From Oscillospiraceae bacterium (GTDB taxonomy: Bacteria; Bacillota; Clostridia; Oscillospirales; Ruminococcaceae), in NCBI GenBank assembly GCA_017435565.1, contig JAFSEU010000002.1:1-64000 (forward strand): a stretch of DNA of 64,000 nucleotides. Reading direction: 5' to 3'. A model generated the notes under the pieces. That model searched no databases and was not told where the DNA came from. It was given only the letters and a program-made list of their open reading frames with translations. Made by a program: the position numbers and the translations under genes. Below are positions 8,963-17,777 of this stretch, piece after piece. Every line of letters starts with the position of its first letter. Within the stretch, counting starts at the first letter, position 1.

Positions 8963-9799
8963 ATGTGCGATAACGAAAAGAAGCTTTATGCCTGTTATGA
9001 TAATATACGCAAGATTACTGATTTTGTCCCGAAAATTGCAATTGTGTTAGGCTCGGGTCTTGGTGGATTTGCTGATGATATTGAGGTTGTATGTGCTGTC
9101 AGCTACAAGGATATTGTGGGCTTTCCAGTGTCAACCGTACCTTCACACAAAGGACAGTTCGTTTTCGGTTATGTTGATTATGCGCCCGTCGTAATTATGC
9201 AGGGCAGGGTGCACTATTACGAAGGATATTCCATGTCCGATGTCGTGTTGCCGATTCGTCTGACAAAGCTTCTCGGTGCTGACACGATCATATTAACCAA
9301 CGCAAGCGGCGGAATCAATACAGATTTTAAGGTCGGTGATTTTATGCTTATGACTGACCATATTTCTTCGTTTGTCCCTTCGCCGCTTATCGGTGAAAAT
9401 TTTGAAAGCCTTGGTGTGCGATTCCCTGATATGAGTTGTGTCTACAGTAAAGAATTGCGTGATATCGCGGAAAAATCTGCCGTACAAATTGGTACAAAGC
9501 TAAAAAAAGGCATTTATATACAGACAAGCGGACCGAACTATGAATCTCCTGCTGAGGTCAGACTTTATCGTGCGCTTGGCGCAGACGCTGTCGGTATGTC
9601 AACCGCTTGTGAGGCAATTGCGGCAAACCATGCAGGTATGAAAACCTGTGCTATATCCTGCATTACAAATATGGCTTGTGGTATAACTGATATTCCGCTT
9701 TCACACCATGAGGTTGAAGAAACAGGTGAGCTTGTTCAGCCTGTTTTCAGAAAACTTTTAAAACAGATGATATTAAATATTTCAAAGGAAAGTTTATGA
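8963..9799 (+). CDS. Purine nucleoside phosphorylase, 6-oxopurine (trimeric) type
   Basis: 278 residues of PNP family I: GSGLGGFADD, PSHKGQF, MQGRVHYYEGYSM, LTNASGGI, GPNYESPAEVR and SCITNMACGI. The Glu in NYESPAE and the Asn in TNMA are the residues that select inosine and guanosine over adenosine in the trimeric enzymes. It splits the nucleoside with phosphate to the base and ribose 1-phosphate. The gene starts 6 bp after ahcY and overlaps the deaminase start by 4 bp. Confidence 0.92.
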   Translation: MCDNEKKLYACYDNIRKITDFVPKIAIVLGSGLGGFADDIEVVCAVSYKDIVGFPVSTVPSHKGQFVFGYVDYAPVVIMQGRVHYYEGYSMSDVVLPIRLTKLLGADTIILTNASGGINTDFKVGDFMLMTDHISSFVPSPLIGENFESLGVRFPDMSCVYSKELRDIAEKSAVQIGTKLKKGIYIQTSGPNYESPAEVRLYRALGADAVGMSTACEAIAANHAGMKTCAISCITNMACGITDIPLSHHEVEETGELVQPVFRKLLKQMILNISKESL

Positions 9800-11067
9800 T
9801 TAGATTTTATAACGGAAAAGTGCTGACACTTTGCGGCTTTGCAACAGAAATTACAGATTCTGAAGTTTGGGTAGACGGCGACTCAATTATTTATGTAGGA
9901 GAAAAGAGAGTTGATTCGCCCTTGTTTGAGCGCGAAATCGACTTGAAGGGCAATTTGTTGATGCCGTCATTCAAAAATGCTCATTCGCATTCGGCAATGA
10001 CGTTTCTGCGTTCGTTTGCAGATGATCTTCCGCTTAAAGAATGGCTTTTTGACAGGGTGTTCCCGCTTGAAGACAAGCTTACGCCTGACAAGGTTTATCA
10101 CCTTACAAAGAGTGCTGTTCTTGAATATCTTTCAAGCGGAATTACTGCGGCAATGGATATGTATTTCTTTCCCGATGCCTGTGCACAGGCTAATATCGAC
10201 TGCGGTTTCAGAACTGTAATTTGTTCAGGCGTAGGCGGCAGTGCGGAGGGAGTAAAAAGGCTTGAAAGAGAATGGAAGCATTTCACTAAGCTGAATCCGC
10301 TTGTTTCATACTCTATGGGATTTCACGCTGAATACACCTGTGAATATGAACTATTAAAAGGAATTGGCGAGCTTGCACAGGAATATAAAGCACCTGTATT
10401 CACACATAACAGCGAAACAGAAAACGAGGTTGCCGAGTGTAGGGCGCGTTACGGTATGACACCTACTCAGCTTTTTGAGAGTCTGCATATTTACGATAAC
10501 GGCGGCGGCGGCTTTCATTGCGTATATCTCGATGATGAGGATGTTGAAATATTCCAAAGAAGGAAGCTTCATATAGTCAGCTGTCCTGCGTCAAATGCAA
10601 AGCTTGCAAGCGGAATTGCTCCTCTTTGCCGATATGCCGAAAAAGGGATTTCTCTTGGGCTTGGAACCGATGGTGCGGCAAGCAACAATGCTCTTGATAT
10701 GTTCAGGGAAATGTACCTTGCAACCGTTTTGCAGAAGCTTTCTTGTGCTGATGCTTCTGCAATGCCTGCGGAAACAGTTCTGAAAATGGCAACAAGCGGT
10801 TCTGCTCATGCGATGGGATTGACAGACTGCGACTGTATTGATGCCGGCAAGAAAGCCGATTTGATTGTTGTTGACCTTAACCAACCGAATATGCAGCCTG
10901 TAAATAATATTGTAAAGAACTTAGTTTATAGTGCATGCAAGCAAAATGTTGTTATGACAATGGTAAACGGCAGAATTCTTTATGAGAACGGCGAATTTTT
11001 TGTCGGCGACAGTGTTGATAATATTTATAATAACGCTAACAGAATCGTGAAGGAAATATGCAACTAA
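9796..11067 (+). CDS. mtaD: Amidohydrolase: SAH/5'-methylthioadenosine/adenosine deaminase
   Basis: 423 residues of the metal-dependent amidohydrolase superfamily. Motifs: NAHSHSAMTFLRSFADDLPL (HxH metal ligands), GFHAEYTCEYELL, VFTHNSETENEV (His and Glu), SCPASNAKLASGIAPL and GTDGAASNN (catalytic Asp). This matches MtaD/SAH deaminases, which convert the adenine moiety to hypoxanthine. ATGA overlap with the phosphorylase gene argues for joint function. The choice between SAH, MTA and adenosine as main substrate is not fixed by sequence. Confidence 0.87.
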   Translation: MIRFYNGKVLTLCGFATEITDSEVWVDGDSIIYVGEKRVDSPLFEREIDLKGNLLMPSFKNAHSHSAMTFLRSFADDLPLKEWLFDRVFPLEDKLTPDKVYHLTKSAVLEYLSSGITAAMDMYFFPDACAQANIDCGFRTVICSGVGGSAEGVKRLEREWKHFTKLNPLVSYSMGFHAEYTCEYELLKGIGELAQEYKAPVFTHNSETENEVAECRARYGMTPTQLFESLHIYDNGGGGFHCVYLDDEDVEIFQRRKLHIVSCPASNAKLASGIAPLCRYAEKGISLGLGTDGAASNNALDMFREMYLATVLQKLSCADASAMPAETVLKMATSGSAHAMGLTDCDCIDAGKKADLIVVDLNQPNMQPVNNIVKNLVYSACKQNVVMTMVNGRILYENGEFFVGDSVDNIYNNANRIVKEICN

Positions 11068-11129
11068 AAACTTTATTGTAAAATTAAAACCGTGAAAATA
11101 TTACGGGCGGAAATATAGAAGTATTATAA

Positions 11130-11162
11130 AGCCACTTTTGATATTGTGTCAAAAGTGGCTTT
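11130..11162 (+). terminator. hairpin ending the SAH-recycling operon
   Basis: AGCCACTTTTGA (11130-11141) pairs perfectly with TCAAAAGTGGCT (11149-11160). The T run is weak. A closely related hairpin with compensating changes lies at 11808-11843. Confidence 0.55.
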
Positions 11163-11177
11163 GCGGTGCTTATGTCA

Positions 11178-11206
11178 TTGACTTTGTGCGAACGCTTTGT
11201 TATAAT
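11178..11206 (+). promoter_or_regulatory. strong sigma-A promoter
   Basis: TTGACT, 17 bp, TATAAT; 46 bp upstream of the small orphan gene at 11252. Confidence 0.7.
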
Positions 11207-11251
11207 TAACTCAATGATAAATAAGAATTTGATAAAGGAGCCGACAAATCT

Positions 11252-11662
11252 ATGGAAGAAAACAAAAACTTTGATTTAGATAGCATTATGGATGAATTAT
11301 CTTCCCGACTGGAAGATATGATTGAGGATGCTCTAATTGACCAAATTGATTCCGCAGTTACTTGTGCTGTACAAGACGCAATGCCCGAGGCATTAGGCGA
11401 AAGCTTTTCTGATTTTGAATTTGTTCTTAAAGATGGAACTATTGTCAGACCAAAACAACATATGAAAGTGTTTAGTCCTGACAAATCCAAATTACTTATT
11501 TGCTATGGTGGACTTCGTGTTGATGGTTCTTCTTTGATGATACAAACCAGAATTAGCAGTTGGGAAAACATAGCATATTATCAAAGTAGAGAAGAAGCGA
11601 TTGAAGCATTATTAAAAGTAAAAAATGCTATGGAATCTGGTGTTTCTACTTTTGAGTTATAA
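11252..11662 (+). CDS. Unknown 136-residue protein
   Basis: Not recognised. The first 50 residues are strongly acidic and likely helical (MDELSSRLEDMIEDALIDQI); the rest looks like a small beta-rich domain (FVLKDGTIVRPKQHMKVFSP, then LICYGGLRVDGSSLMIQTRI). No signal peptide or membrane segment. It has its own consensus promoter, a GGAG ribosome binding site and a terminator, so it is an independent unit that could be an accessory insertion between two operons. Confidence 0.75.
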   Translation: MEENKNFDLDSIMDELSSRLEDMIEDALIDQIDSAVTCAVQDAMPEALGESFSDFEFVLKDGTIVRPKQHMKVFSPDKSKLLICYGGLRVDGSSLMIQTRISSWENIAYYQSREEAIEALLKVKNAMESGVSTFEL

Positions 11663-11705
11663 ATTAAAACTAACAAATTCCAATTTATCTGTGAAATAAT
11701 AAACA

Positions 11706-11740
11706 AAATCCAGAGAAGAAATTAAATCTTCTCTGGATTT
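11706..11740 (+). terminator. terminator of the 11252 gene
   Basis: Perfect 14-bp stem: AAATCCAGAGAAGA (11706-11719) with TCTTCTCTGGATTT (11727-11740). Confidence 0.6.
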
Positions 11741-11807
11741 ACTTCTTTATGACTACCTGCCTTATTCTTCACGTTTTTTTGTTTTCCGCGCCTAATGGCA
11801 TCAACAT

Positions 11808-11843
11808 AAAGCTGCTTTTGATATTTACGTCAAAAGCAGCTTT
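11808..11843 (-). terminator. hairpin after the GH5 operon
   Basis: AAAGCTGCTTTTGA (11808-11821) pairs with TCAAAAGCAGCTTT (11830-11843). It lies just downstream of the GH5 stop on the minus strand. Confidence 0.5.
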
Positions 11844-11868
11844 TAATACTTATTCAATGAGATGAATA

Positions 11869-13014
11869 TTATTCGCCCAAAGCGTCTGCGCGGGATATCA
11901 ATCTGTTTTTGATATAAAGACCGCCTTCGGTGAGTTGGTCATCAGTCCAGCCGCTTAAAGTGGTGCAATCATCAGCAATTGCACAGCAGAGCTCATCCTT
12001 ATTGGCAAGTGCCCAGTTCATATAGCTGATGTTATAGGAATCAAGCATATCAAGCCACGCGTCACACGCTTCAAGGTCATATTCCTCGTCACCGCTTGCG
12101 GCACAGCATCCGAATTCAGATACGAAAACAGGAATACCGTTATTATAACAGGTTTCAACTCTGTCCATAAGCCAGTCGCCATGAGTAGCCGAATAGAAGT
12201 GAAGTGCATACATAACATTCGGGTCGTCGAGAAGGTTTGACTGAACGAGGTTGATGTCCTGACTCCAGTTTGCAGTTCCGGCAATTATAACAGCGTCATC
12301 GTCAATCGGACGAATTACTTCAAGCACTTCAACGCAGTAGGGATAAATAACATCGTTCCAAGTAATAGTCTGTCCGTTAGGCTCGTTGCAAAGCTCATAT
12401 ATAATATTCGGATATTTGCTGTAAGCAGTCGCAATCTTTTCAAAAAATACTTTTGCTTCTTCGGTATAGGCGCTCGGGTCGCCGGGATTGAGAACGTGCC
12501 AGTCAACAATAACATATAAGCCAAGCTCAAGGCAAAGGTTAATTCCCTCAACCATAAGCTCCTCGCTCAATTCGGGATTTTTCATATAACACATCGAATT
12601 GTTGTTTTCATCAACATACATAGCGATTCGTACGCAGTTGACCTTCCATACATCACGAAGCTCCTTAAAGGATTCCTCGCATACATAATCAGGATACCAG
12701 GTGATTCCGTGAGTTGACATTCCTCTGAGCTGATAAGGTTCTCCGTTTTCATCAACAAGCTGATTTATATTTACTGAGAGCTGTCCGTGCTCAGCGACTG
12801 GCGAACCCTGCGGTGCCTCAATAAACTCCTGCGGAAAGTCAAGCCCACTGTCGCTAAGGTCGCTTTCTGAAGATGCACTTGTTGCTTGCGATGAGGCTGA
12901 ATTTGAAGTGTTGTCGGATGATTGAGAAGTTTCTGAATTATCAGTACACGAGCAGAATGATTGCATCATCAAGCAAGCACAAAGTGCAGTAGCAATAGAA
13001 TTTTTTAAGTTCAT
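11869..13014 (-). CDS. GH5 endoglucanase, lipoprotein
   Basis: 381 residues from the ATG at 13014, chosen because AGGAGG stands 8 bp upstream and a signal peptide begins there. The lipobox SFCSC at about residues 19-23 predicts lipid anchoring to the membrane, followed by a Ser/Thr-rich linker. The GH5 domain has NCVRIAMYV, YVIVDWHVLNPG, the acid/base in ELCNEPNG (Glu ~211) and the nucleophile in SEFG (Glu ~300). It hydrolyses beta-1,4-glucan. There is no dockerin, so it acts at the cell surface, not on a scaffold. Last gene of a four-gene operon with the acetyltransferase and two M42 peptidases. Confidence 0.93.
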   Translation of the reverse strand: MNLKNSIATALCACLMMQSFCSCTDNSETSQSSDNTSNSASSQATSASSESDLSDSGLDFPQEFIEAPQGSPVAEHGQLSVNINQLVDENGEPYQLRGMSTHGITWYPDYVCEESFKELRDVWKVNCVRIAMYVDENNNSMCYMKNPELSEELMVEGINLCLELGLYVIVDWHVLNPGDPSAYTEEAKVFFEKIATAYSKYPNIIYELCNEPNGQTITWNDVIYPYCVEVLEVIRPIDDDAVIIAGTANWSQDINLVQSNLLDDPNVMYALHFYSATHGDWLMDRVETCYNNGIPVFVSEFGCCAASGDEEYDLEACDAWLDMLDSYNISYMNWALANKDELCCAIADDCTTLSGWTDDQLTEGGLYIKNRLISRADALGE

Positions 13015-13027
13015 AAAAATTTCCTCC

Positions 13028-13831
13028 TTAATATTCTCTGTAATCGGCAAAATCGTTTGGCAAATCCGATTGGTTTTCATTTTTAATAATTATGTAGTCC
13101 TCTTCTACGCATTCAAAGCCGATTTCTTCATAAAAGCTTTTTCGTTCCGGGTATGCAAAGAGATAACCTGTTTTATCTTTTTCTTCAAGAGCGCAGGCGA
13201 TATAATATAAAAGCTTTCTTGCTCCGCCGTGACCGCGATGAGCTTTTAACGTGGCAATCTGCCCGATAAAAGCAAAGGACTCATCCTCGAAAATTACTGT
13301 TGCAGTTGTTGATTTTTCAAAGAGGTATAACGTTGTCAGATTTCTTCGCCTGCGGTGTGAAGTATCCGTCAGCCAAAGACCGTAGTCAGTAGTATCGTCA
13401 AAGCTTTCTTTAAGAATTTCATATACCTTGTCAAGATTCGGTTTTTTTTCAACACATAAATCAGACACCATAAAGCTCTTGTCCGTAACCATTTTGAACA
13501 AAAACCTTTGCTTTGTGTGGTATTGACTGCCGATTTTTAAGTTTGCTGATATATGGAAAGGAGCTTCGATTCGTTGTGGGGAATGCATAAGAATAAACGA
13601 GCTCAGTTCCTCACTGAAAGTTTCGTCAGGTTCATTTTGCGACCATATCGTCATTGTTGCATTAAAAATCATTATAATGCCAAAGCAGTTATCCGTTGTG
13701 CAACCGTAAAATTTGCAGAAATCATATTCCGTTCCGTAAGCGGCGTAATATGTGTATATTCTTTTACCCCAATAGGTTGTTCGCATTCCGAATGCGGAAA
13801 TACAGTCACCTGAGTGAAGTTGGCGTATCAT
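13028..13831 (-). CDS. GNAT-family N-acetyltransferase
   Basis: 267 residues. The C-terminal half holds the GNAT core: FIGQIATLKAHRGHGGARKL with the acetyl-CoA pyrophosphate loop (RGHGGA), then GYLFAYPERKSFYEEIGFEC. The N-terminal half is unassigned. It overlaps the M42 stop codon by 4 bp and ends 13 bp before the GH5 start. Substrate unknown. Confidence 0.8.
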   Translation of the reverse strand: MIRQLHSGDCISAFGMRTTYWGKRIYTYYAAYGTEYDFCKFYGCTTDNCFGIIMIFNATMTIWSQNEPDETFSEELSSFILMHSPQRIEAPFHISANLKIGSQYHTKQRFLFKMVTDKSFMVSDLCVEKKPNLDKVYEILKESFDDTTDYGLWLTDTSHRRRRNLTTLYLFEKSTTATVIFEDESFAFIGQIATLKAHRGHGGARKLLYYIACALEEKDKTGYLFAYPERKSFYEEIGFECVEEDYIIIKNENQSDLPNDFADYREY

Positions 13832-14853
13832 ATGCCTTCCGCCTTTCTGTCTGCAAATTCAGCAAGAACAGCGTCGGAAAGACGATAAACCGATTCAATA
13901 TCTTCTTTTGCAGCTACGCATACAGATGAGTGAAGATAACGGCAGGGGATTGATATCGCAAGACACCTGATACCGCCTGCGGTTTTGTGAATAGTTCCGC
14001 TGTCGTTTCCGCCCGCAACCTTAGTTTTGATCTGACACTTGATATTCTGCGCTTCAGAAAGGTCCAGCGCCATATTGAACAGCTCTTTGTCATACACAGC
14101 AGACCTGTCCATAAATCCGATAACAGCACCATTTTTAACGATGCAGACCTTGTCGGAACCGTTTGATGCGGGAATATCTGCGGCGGTTGTAGCTTCAAGA
14201 ACAATTGCAATTTCCGGATTAAGTGCAAATGCGGCAGGTCCTGCACCTCTTGCTCCGACTTCTTCCTGAACGGTGAAAGCGAACGAGAACGAATACTCAG
14301 AATTTTCAATAAGCTTCAGAAGTATTGCACATCCTGCTCTGTCATCAATAGCCTTGCCAATTAAAAGACTGTCGCCAAAGTCGTTACAATCACTGTCAAA
14401 ATATGCGCAGTCACCTAAATTGACAAGTTTATCTGCCGACTCATAGTTATCACAACCAATGTCAATATACAGTGAGTCAGAATTGATTTTTGATTTTTTT
14501 TCATCAGCTGTCATATTGTGCACGGCTTTTGAGCCGATTACACCGCAAATTCCGTTTATACGAACTGCTTTTCCAATGAGTGCTTCGCCGCTGATTCCGC
14601 CAATGTTTGAAAATTGCAGTGTACCGTCACTGTTGATTGACGTTACCATCATAGCAACTTCATCCATATGTGCGCAGAGCATAAAACTTTTTGACAGCTT
14701 TGTTCCATCCTTGTATCCGATTATGTTTCCGAGACCGTCGGTTTTGCATTGTACATTCAGATTTTCGAGTCGCTTTAAGATAAATTTTCTTACGTTGTCC
14801 TCATTACCTGAAGCAGCGTCGAGCGCACAAAGCTGCTTTGTTAAATCAATCAT
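13828..14853 (-). CDS. M42 family metallo-aminopeptidase
   Basis: 341 residues. Dinuclear-metal aminopeptidase motifs in order: MLCAHMDEVAMMV (His), GKAIDDRAGCAILL (Asp), FTVQEEVGARGAGPAA (two Glu), EATTAADIP and a C-terminal His in YLHSSVC. M42 proteins form tetrahedral cytosolic particles that trim peptides. Family members have often been mislabelled as endoglucanase M; the GH5 neighbour should not encourage that. It lies 23 bp downstream of a second M42 gene. Confidence 0.93.
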   Translation of the reverse strand: MIDLTKQLCALDAASGNEDNVRKFILKRLENLNVQCKTDGLGNIIGYKDGTKLSKSFMLCAHMDEVAMMVTSINSDGTLQFSNIGGISGEALIGKAVRINGICGVIGSKAVHNMTADEKKSKINSDSLYIDIGCDNYESADKLVNLGDCAYFDSDCNDFGDSLLIGKAIDDRAGCAILLKLIENSEYSFSFAFTVQEEVGARGAGPAAFALNPEIAIVLEATTAADIPASNGSDKVCIVKNGAVIGFMDRSAVYDKELFNMALDLSEAQNIKCQIKTKVAGGNDSGTIHKTAGGIRCLAISIPCRYLHSSVCVAAKEDIESVYRLSDAVLAEFADRKAEGI

Positions 14854-14876
14854 TTACATCGATTACCTTTCAAAAT

Positions 14877-15887
14877 TTATTGTTTGGAAAGCTGCTTTAC
14901 AAATTCATAAATGAGCTTTGCTGTGTTTTCAATATCGTTAATTGCGCAGACCTCTGTGGGTGTGTGCATATATTTAAGCGGAATTGAAACAAGAGTGGTC
15001 TTGTTTCCTGATTTTGTTATACTGTAAGCATCGGCATTCGTCGAAGTTGCAGCGGACATAACTTCAAGCTGATAGGGGATTGAATGTTCTTTTGCAGTAG
15101 CAATGCACAGCTTACTGCATTCCTTATCTAGTATTGGGCTGATTCCGATCATAGGTCCTTTTCCCATTTCCCCACACTTGGTTTTATCTTCGCCCATTGT
15201 ATATGCAAAGCTGACATCAAGGCAAATTACATAGTCATAATCATCTGAGAAAGCGGCAGTTTTCGCACCTCTGATTCCGATTTCTTCCTGGTTTGAAAAA
15301 ACAGCCGTGATGCGGACATTTTCATCTTTAAGCATATCAAGCGCCGATATCAGTGCACAGCAACCGGCACGATTGTCAAGAGCACCGGAAGAAACACGTC
15401 CGTTTGAAAGTAAACGAATCGGTGAATCAAACACCACGCTGTCGCCGGGCTTTACATACATTTCGAGCTCACTTTTATCAAGTCCTGTGTCAATATACAT
15501 TTGGTTGATTTCACATATTTCTGATGTATCAGAAGCAAGGTGCGGTGGTGTTGAGCAAAAAACACCATTGAATTCCTTTTTGCCAGTGTATATTATGACT
15601 TTTTGAGAGGGGACGAGACGTTTATCGATTCCGCCGCATTTATCAACACACAAAAAACCGTCGTCGGTTATCGAAACTACTCTGAACCCGATGCTGTCAA
15701 TATGTGCATCAATAAGAATGTGCGGTACCGATGTATTGTTTTTGCCGATTTTAGCATAAATACCGCTTTGCATTTTTAAAACATCTGCATATTCAAGATG
15801 CTTTGATATGCATTCAAATGCAGCTTCTTCGTCGCCTGAAACAGCTTTGATTTCTGTCAGACTTTTCAATAAATCAATAGTATTCAT
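14877..15887 (-). CDS. M42 family metallo-aminopeptidase (second copy)
   Basis: 336 residues from ATG 15887; AAGGA lies 8 bp upstream, which favours this start over the in-frame ATG at 15896 or the far upstream one at 15938. Motifs: LIDAHIDSIGFRV, SGALDNRAGCCALI, FSNQEEIGIRGAKTAAF, CLDVS and KYMHTPTEVC. A diverged paralogue of the next gene; the pair may make a mixed or two-specificity particle. First gene of the operon running to GH5. Confidence 0.92.
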   Translation of the reverse strand: MNTIDLLKSLTEIKAVSGDEEAAFECISKHLEYADVLKMQSGIYAKIGKNNTSVPHILIDAHIDSIGFRVVSITDDGFLCVDKCGGIDKRLVPSQKVIIYTGKKEFNGVFCSTPPHLASDTSEICEINQMYIDTGLDKSELEMYVKPGDSVVFDSPIRLLSNGRVSSGALDNRAGCCALISALDMLKDENVRITAVFSNQEEIGIRGAKTAAFSDDYDYVICLDVSFAYTMGEDKTKCGEMGKGPMIGISPILDKECSKLCIATAKEHSIPYQLEVMSAATSTNADAYSITKSGNKTTLVSIPLKYMHTPTEVCAINDIENTAKLIYEFVKQLSKQ

Positions 15888-15973
15888 TATATCCATCCTT
15901 GATATATTATTAGAAATATTGTAACCTATTACGGTCAAAAAATCAAGGTGTTATTATATAAATTTAAAAATAT

Positions 15974-16003
15974 AAAGGCATTCGGTAGAAACTGAATGCC
16001 TTT
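15974..16003 (-). terminator. terminator after the LRR-dockerin gene
   Basis: AAAGGCATTCGGT (15974-15986) pairs with ACTGAATGCCTTT (15991-16003), one G-T wobble. Confidence 0.6.
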
Positions 16004-16023
16004 ATGTAACTTTATATTGTTGT

Positions 16024-17604
16024 TTATCCTTCAACGGGAAATTTATCAATAACCTTGAGTGAATATCTTACGATAATTGTAGCGTCCACCGAGTTAATAA
16101 CGCCGTCACCGTTAACATCACAACAAGCTTTAACTTCGTCGGAAAGCGTTAATGAGCCGAGTGCAGCTCTTGTTATTATTGTTCCGTCAACCGAGTTTAC
16201 AATGCCATCTCCGTTTGCGTCACCGTAAATAACATCTGAACCTGCTGATATTACATTGTGACTGTATGAATATGTTTCTGCCCATTCCTGTGCATAGCTT
16301 CCATCATAAACTTCAAAAACAAGGTCGTCGGCACTAAGGAATGAGTATTTTCCTATAGATGTTACAGATTCGGGAATCGTAATTGTTTCAAGAACATAGC
16401 ACTTTGCAAATGCGTGATTTGAAATAGTTTCAAGGTTAGCACTAAGGGTTACATCCTTGAGGAGAATGTTGTGATAGAATGCATAATTTCCGATATAAGT
16501 GACTGTGTCGGGAATTACGAGTGTTTCAAGATACACACAATCATAGAACGCATGCGAAGCAATTGAAGTCAATGTGCTCGGCAATGATAATTCTCTGAGC
16601 TGGTAGCATCCGTAAAATGCTCTTTCCGGAATTTCGGTAATTCCTTCAGGAATAGTTACGGACTTTATGTATTCGCACTGTCTGAATGCCCACTTTTCAA
16701 GAGTTGTTAATGTCGATGGAAGATTTATCGTGTGCATATTATTGTTATTGAAGAAAGCACCCATTCCGACTTTTGTGAGACCTTCGGGAAGAATAGCTTC
16801 TCTCAGATCGCAGTTATAAAAAGCATAATCCTCAATGGTTTTGAGAGTTGAAGGAAAATCAACATACGAAAGCATTGAGCAGTCGTAGAACATTTCCTGT
16901 GTAAACGTGGTAAAGCCTTCAGCGACATTTACACGCTCTAAGGCTGTGCAAGTGTCGAAAATATTGGTGCCTATGTATGTAGTGCTTATACAGTTGATGG
17001 TAACTTCAGCAAGTGCAATACAGTTTGCAAAAGCATAATCACCGATGCTCGTAACACTTTCACCTATGACAACTGAGTCAATAACTGCCTTATCATAAAA
17101 GCTCATTGAGTTGATGTGCTTTACATTGTCAGGAATAACTATATTATTATTTGTGCCCTTGTAAGTGTAGAGAATACCGTCGCCCAAAACAATAAAATTA
17201 TCAGATGTATATCCAATATAACCGCTGTTGTAGAGTGCGTCGACGCCGATATAAGTAACAGATGTTGGCACAGTGAGACTTGTAAGGCTGAGAGTTGTGT
17301 CGAATGCGTGCTCTGCAATTGACTCAACACCGTCTTCAATAACAATGGTTTTAAGCTTGGTACAATCGCCGAACGCATATTCGCCGATGGCGACAACGGG
17401 ATATCCGTTGATTGTTGACGGAACAGTAACGCTTGTTACAGTTTCGCTGCAATCGGTAATAGTGATTTCACCATCGGTTATAGTGTAAGTTAGATTGCCG
17501 TAGGTTGCAGCTTTTGCAGTTAGCGAAAAATCAATCGGAGCTGCTACTGCAGCAAGTGTTGCAGCAGCTGCAACTGCCGCAATCCTCCTGAAAGCTTTCT
17601 TCAT
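16024..17604 (-). CDS. Secreted leucine-rich-repeat (BspA-like) protein with dockerin
   Basis: 526 residues from ATG 17604, which follows GGAGGATATTTT. Signal peptide to about residue 33 (basic start, Ala-rich core). Residues ~60-430 are LRR_5/BspA-type repeats of ~23 residues, such as IGDYAFANCIALAEVTI and TIEDYAFYNCDLREAIL. The C-terminus is a type I dockerin with two calcium-loop repeats, DANGDGIVNSVDGTIITR and DVNGDGVINSVDATIIVR, next to a short Pro-containing end. The dockerin puts the repeat domain on a cellulosome-like scaffold; there is no catalytic domain, so a binding or adhesion role is likely. Confidence 0.92.
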   Translation of the reverse strand: MKKAFRRIAAVAAAATLAAVAAPIDFSLTAKAATYGNLTYTITDGEITITDCSETVTSVTVPSTINGYPVVAIGEYAFGDCTKLKTIVIEDGVESIAEHAFDTTLSLTSLTVPTSVTYIGVDALYNSGYIGYTSDNFIVLGDGILYTYKGTNNNIVIPDNVKHINSMSFYDKAVIDSVVIGESVTSIGDYAFANCIALAEVTINCISTTYIGTNIFDTCTALERVNVAEGFTTFTQEMFYDCSMLSYVDFPSTLKTIEDYAFYNCDLREAILPEGLTKVGMGAFFNNNNMHTINLPSTLTTLEKWAFRQCEYIKSVTIPEGITEIPERAFYGCYQLRELSLPSTLTSIASHAFYDCVYLETLVIPDTVTYIGNYAFYHNILLKDVTLSANLETISNHAFAKCYVLETITIPESVTSIGKYSFLSADDLVFEVYDGSYAQEWAETYSYSHNVISAGSDVIYGDANGDGIVNSVDGTIITRAALGSLTLSDEVKACCDVNGDGVINSVDATIIVRYSLKVIDKFPVEG

Positions 17605-17727
17605 AAAATATCCTCCTCTTTCATAATACCATAATATTGTTTCGTACATATACTAATAAGCTAAGTTTAACACAATCTGACATCATTGTTGTTAACAAAT
17701 TGTATATTTTGCAGAAATGCATAAAAA

Positions 17728-17759
17728 ATCCGCTTGATATCAAAAATTGTCAAGCGGAT
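17728..17759 (-). terminator. terminator after carD
   Basis: ATCCGCTTGA (17728-17737) pairs with TCAAGCGGAT (17750-17759), followed on the minus strand by a T run. Confidence 0.65.
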
Positions 17760-17777
17760 AGTCTATGTAATTGATTT

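Noticed and set aside
13828..15887. M42 proteins as endoglucanases
   Set aside because: That is an old misannotation of this family; the metal-ligand pattern is that of aminopeptidases.
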